From positions 1 through 8,611 of the forward strand of contig DIKW01000105.1 of assembly GCA_002424705.1 (NCBI GenBank): a DNA stretch of 8,611 nucleotides, given 5' to 3'. Source of the stretch: Geobacter sp. UBA5608. GTDB taxonomy: Bacteria > Desulfobacterota > Desulfuromonadia > Geobacterales > Pseudopelobacteraceae. Below are positions 7,830 through 8,611 of the stretch, in pieces. The notes under the pieces are model-generated. The model worked only from the letters and a program-made list of their open reading frames with translations. It ran no database searches and was not told the origin of the DNA. Position 1 is the stretch's first letter. Each line of letters begins with the position of its first letter. The translations under genes were made by a program, and so were the position numbers.

Positions 7830-8611
7830 ATGGTTCGTTTTTTCAGGCTTACACGGTTCAGGGTCTGTTGGCTGATCTGCGTCCTGGTGGCGATAATTGC
7901 GCTGGCCGCGCTGCTGGGCGCTTCGCGGCAGAAACAACCGGTCTTCACGCCGGCTGAGCAGGCCTGGCTCGCGAGCCATCCTCATGTCCGGGTCGGCATC
8001 ATGGCCGATTGGCCGCCGATCAGTTTTGTTGACCGTCACGGCAGTCCGCAGGGGATCGGGCAGGATTTTGTGAAGGCCCTCAACCAGCGGCTGGGGGGAG
8101 CGCTGGTGATTGTGCCGGGGCCGTTCAGCAGCAACTATGAGCTGCTGCTGCAGGGCAAACTGGACGCCCTGATGGAGATCAGCCGGCGGCCGGAACGTGA
8201 ACAGCAGTTTGAGTTTACCCAGAGCTATATTACGGTGCCCCATGTGCTGGTCGGCCGCAAGGGAGGAGCTGCCTTTCGCTCTGAACATGATCTGGCCGGT
8301 AAGGTCGTCGCCCTGGAACAGGGCTTTTACAACATTACCCATTTTTCCAAGAACTATCCCAGCGTCACGGTGCGGCAGTATCGGTCGACCCTGGAGGCCT
8401 TGCATGCCGTGGCCCGTGGCGAGGCCGACGCCTATGCCGGCAACCGGGCCGTGGCGATCCATCTAATCGAGCGTGAGTTGTTGACGGAACTGCGTCTGAT
8501 GGCGGTTCTCAAGGGACCCCGCTCGGAGCTCCGCTTCGCGGCAGCCAAGGGTCAGCTGGAGCTGATCGGCCTGCTGGATAAGGCCCTCAGCAGTATGCCG
8601 ACCGCAGAACG
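7830..8611 (+). CDS. Membrane-anchored periplasmic solute-binding (SBP_bac_3) sensor protein, 3' truncated by window
   Basis: An open frame of 260 codons runs off the right edge. Residues 1-10 are basic and 12-31 form one hydrophobic helix (signal anchor). The part after it (about 50-255) is a type-2 periplasmic solute-binding fold: VRVGIMADWPPISF (53-66), the helix IGQDFVKALNQRLG (76-89), LLQGKLDALMEISRRPER (106-123), and FTQSYITVPHVLVGRK (129-144), ending with the tail strand around LKGPRSELRFA (227-237). Repeats of this module serve as sensors in BvgS-like kinases, diguanylate cyclases and other signalling proteins, and the lack of a cleavable signal before a long anchored chain fits such a sensor better than an ABC transporter binding protein. 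The start at 7830 has AGGAAAGG upstream with long spacing (about 9 bases). It begins 79 bases after the hybrid kinase stop, with no terminator seen between them, so cotranscription is possible. The output domain lies beyond the window. Confidence 0.82.
   Translation, partial: MVRFFRLTRFRVCWLICVLVAIIALAALLGASRQKQPVFTPAEQAWLASHPHVRVGIMADWPPISFVDRHGSPQGIGQDFVKALNQRLGGALVIVPGPFSSNYELLLQGKLDALMEISRRPEREQQFEFTQSYITVPHVLVGRKGGAAFRSEHDLAGKVVALEQGFYNITHFSKNYPSVTVRQYRSTLEALHAVARGEADAYAGNRAVAIHLIERELLTELRLMAVLKGPRSELRFAAAKGQLELIGLLDKALSSMPTAE

Noticed and set aside
7803..8462. 219-codon open frame on the minus strand near the right edge
   Set aside because: The plus strand encodes a recognisable anchored solute-binding domain that continues past the edge; the minus frame has no recognisable domain.

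Overview
This window looks like part of a nitrogen-fixation (nif) accessory and regulatory island from a GC-rich diazotroph. The best guess is a Geobacter-like member of the Desulfuromonadia/Geobacterales. The reasons are a short, SAM-domain-only NifB, a nifB-acetyltransferase-nifV order, several -24/-12 (sigma-54) promoters, and an ANTAR-type regulator beside a histidine kinase, which recalls the GnfL/GnfR system of Geobacter sulfurreducens. The taxon is inferred from gene content and was not tested by a search.

Layout. Positions 1-3051 hold a minus-strand operon that reads right to left. It starts at a sigma-54 promoter (about 3036-3051), passes a leader with a terminator/antiterminator (about 2970-3020), and then encodes nifB (FeMo-cofactor precursor synthesis), a GNAT acetyltransferase, nifV (homocitrate synthase) and the first codons of one more gene that leaves the window at position 1. 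Positions 3118-4528 hold a divergent pair tied to ADP-ribose chemistry: a small macro-domain-like protein (minus) and draG, the dinitrogenase reductase-activating glycohydrolase (plus). draG has its own sigma-54 promoter and seems to give an almost leaderless mRNA. Positions 4503-7750 hold a divergent regulatory pair: an ANTAR RNA-binding antiterminator (minus, sigma-54 promoter) and a large membrane-bound hybrid histidine kinase (plus). From 7830 to the right edge there is a membrane-anchored periplasmic solute-binding sensor domain, cut by the window end.

How the parts may work together. Three promoters (nifB operon, draG, ANTAR gene) share the exact GG-N10-GC spacing of sigma-54 promoters, so an RpoN enhancer-binding protein outside the window probably turns on all three under nitrogen limitation. 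The nifB leader can fold into two neighbouring hairpins with hexanucleotide loops AACGGC and ACAGTT. Both have A at loop position 1 and G at position 4, the known ANTAR recognition pattern. The first hairpin is mutually exclusive with a strong GC-rich terminator-like hairpin just ahead of the nifB ribosome binding site. The most economical model is a two-step cascade: sigma-54 makes both the nifB transcript and the ANTAR protein, and the ANTAR protein then lets polymerase read into nifB-GNAT-nifV. DraG would add a post-translational layer by removing ADP-ribose from nitrogenase Fe protein. The ANTAR protein's receiver domain has lost its phospho-acceptor Asp (Glu at 53), so its signal input may not be classical phosphotransfer.
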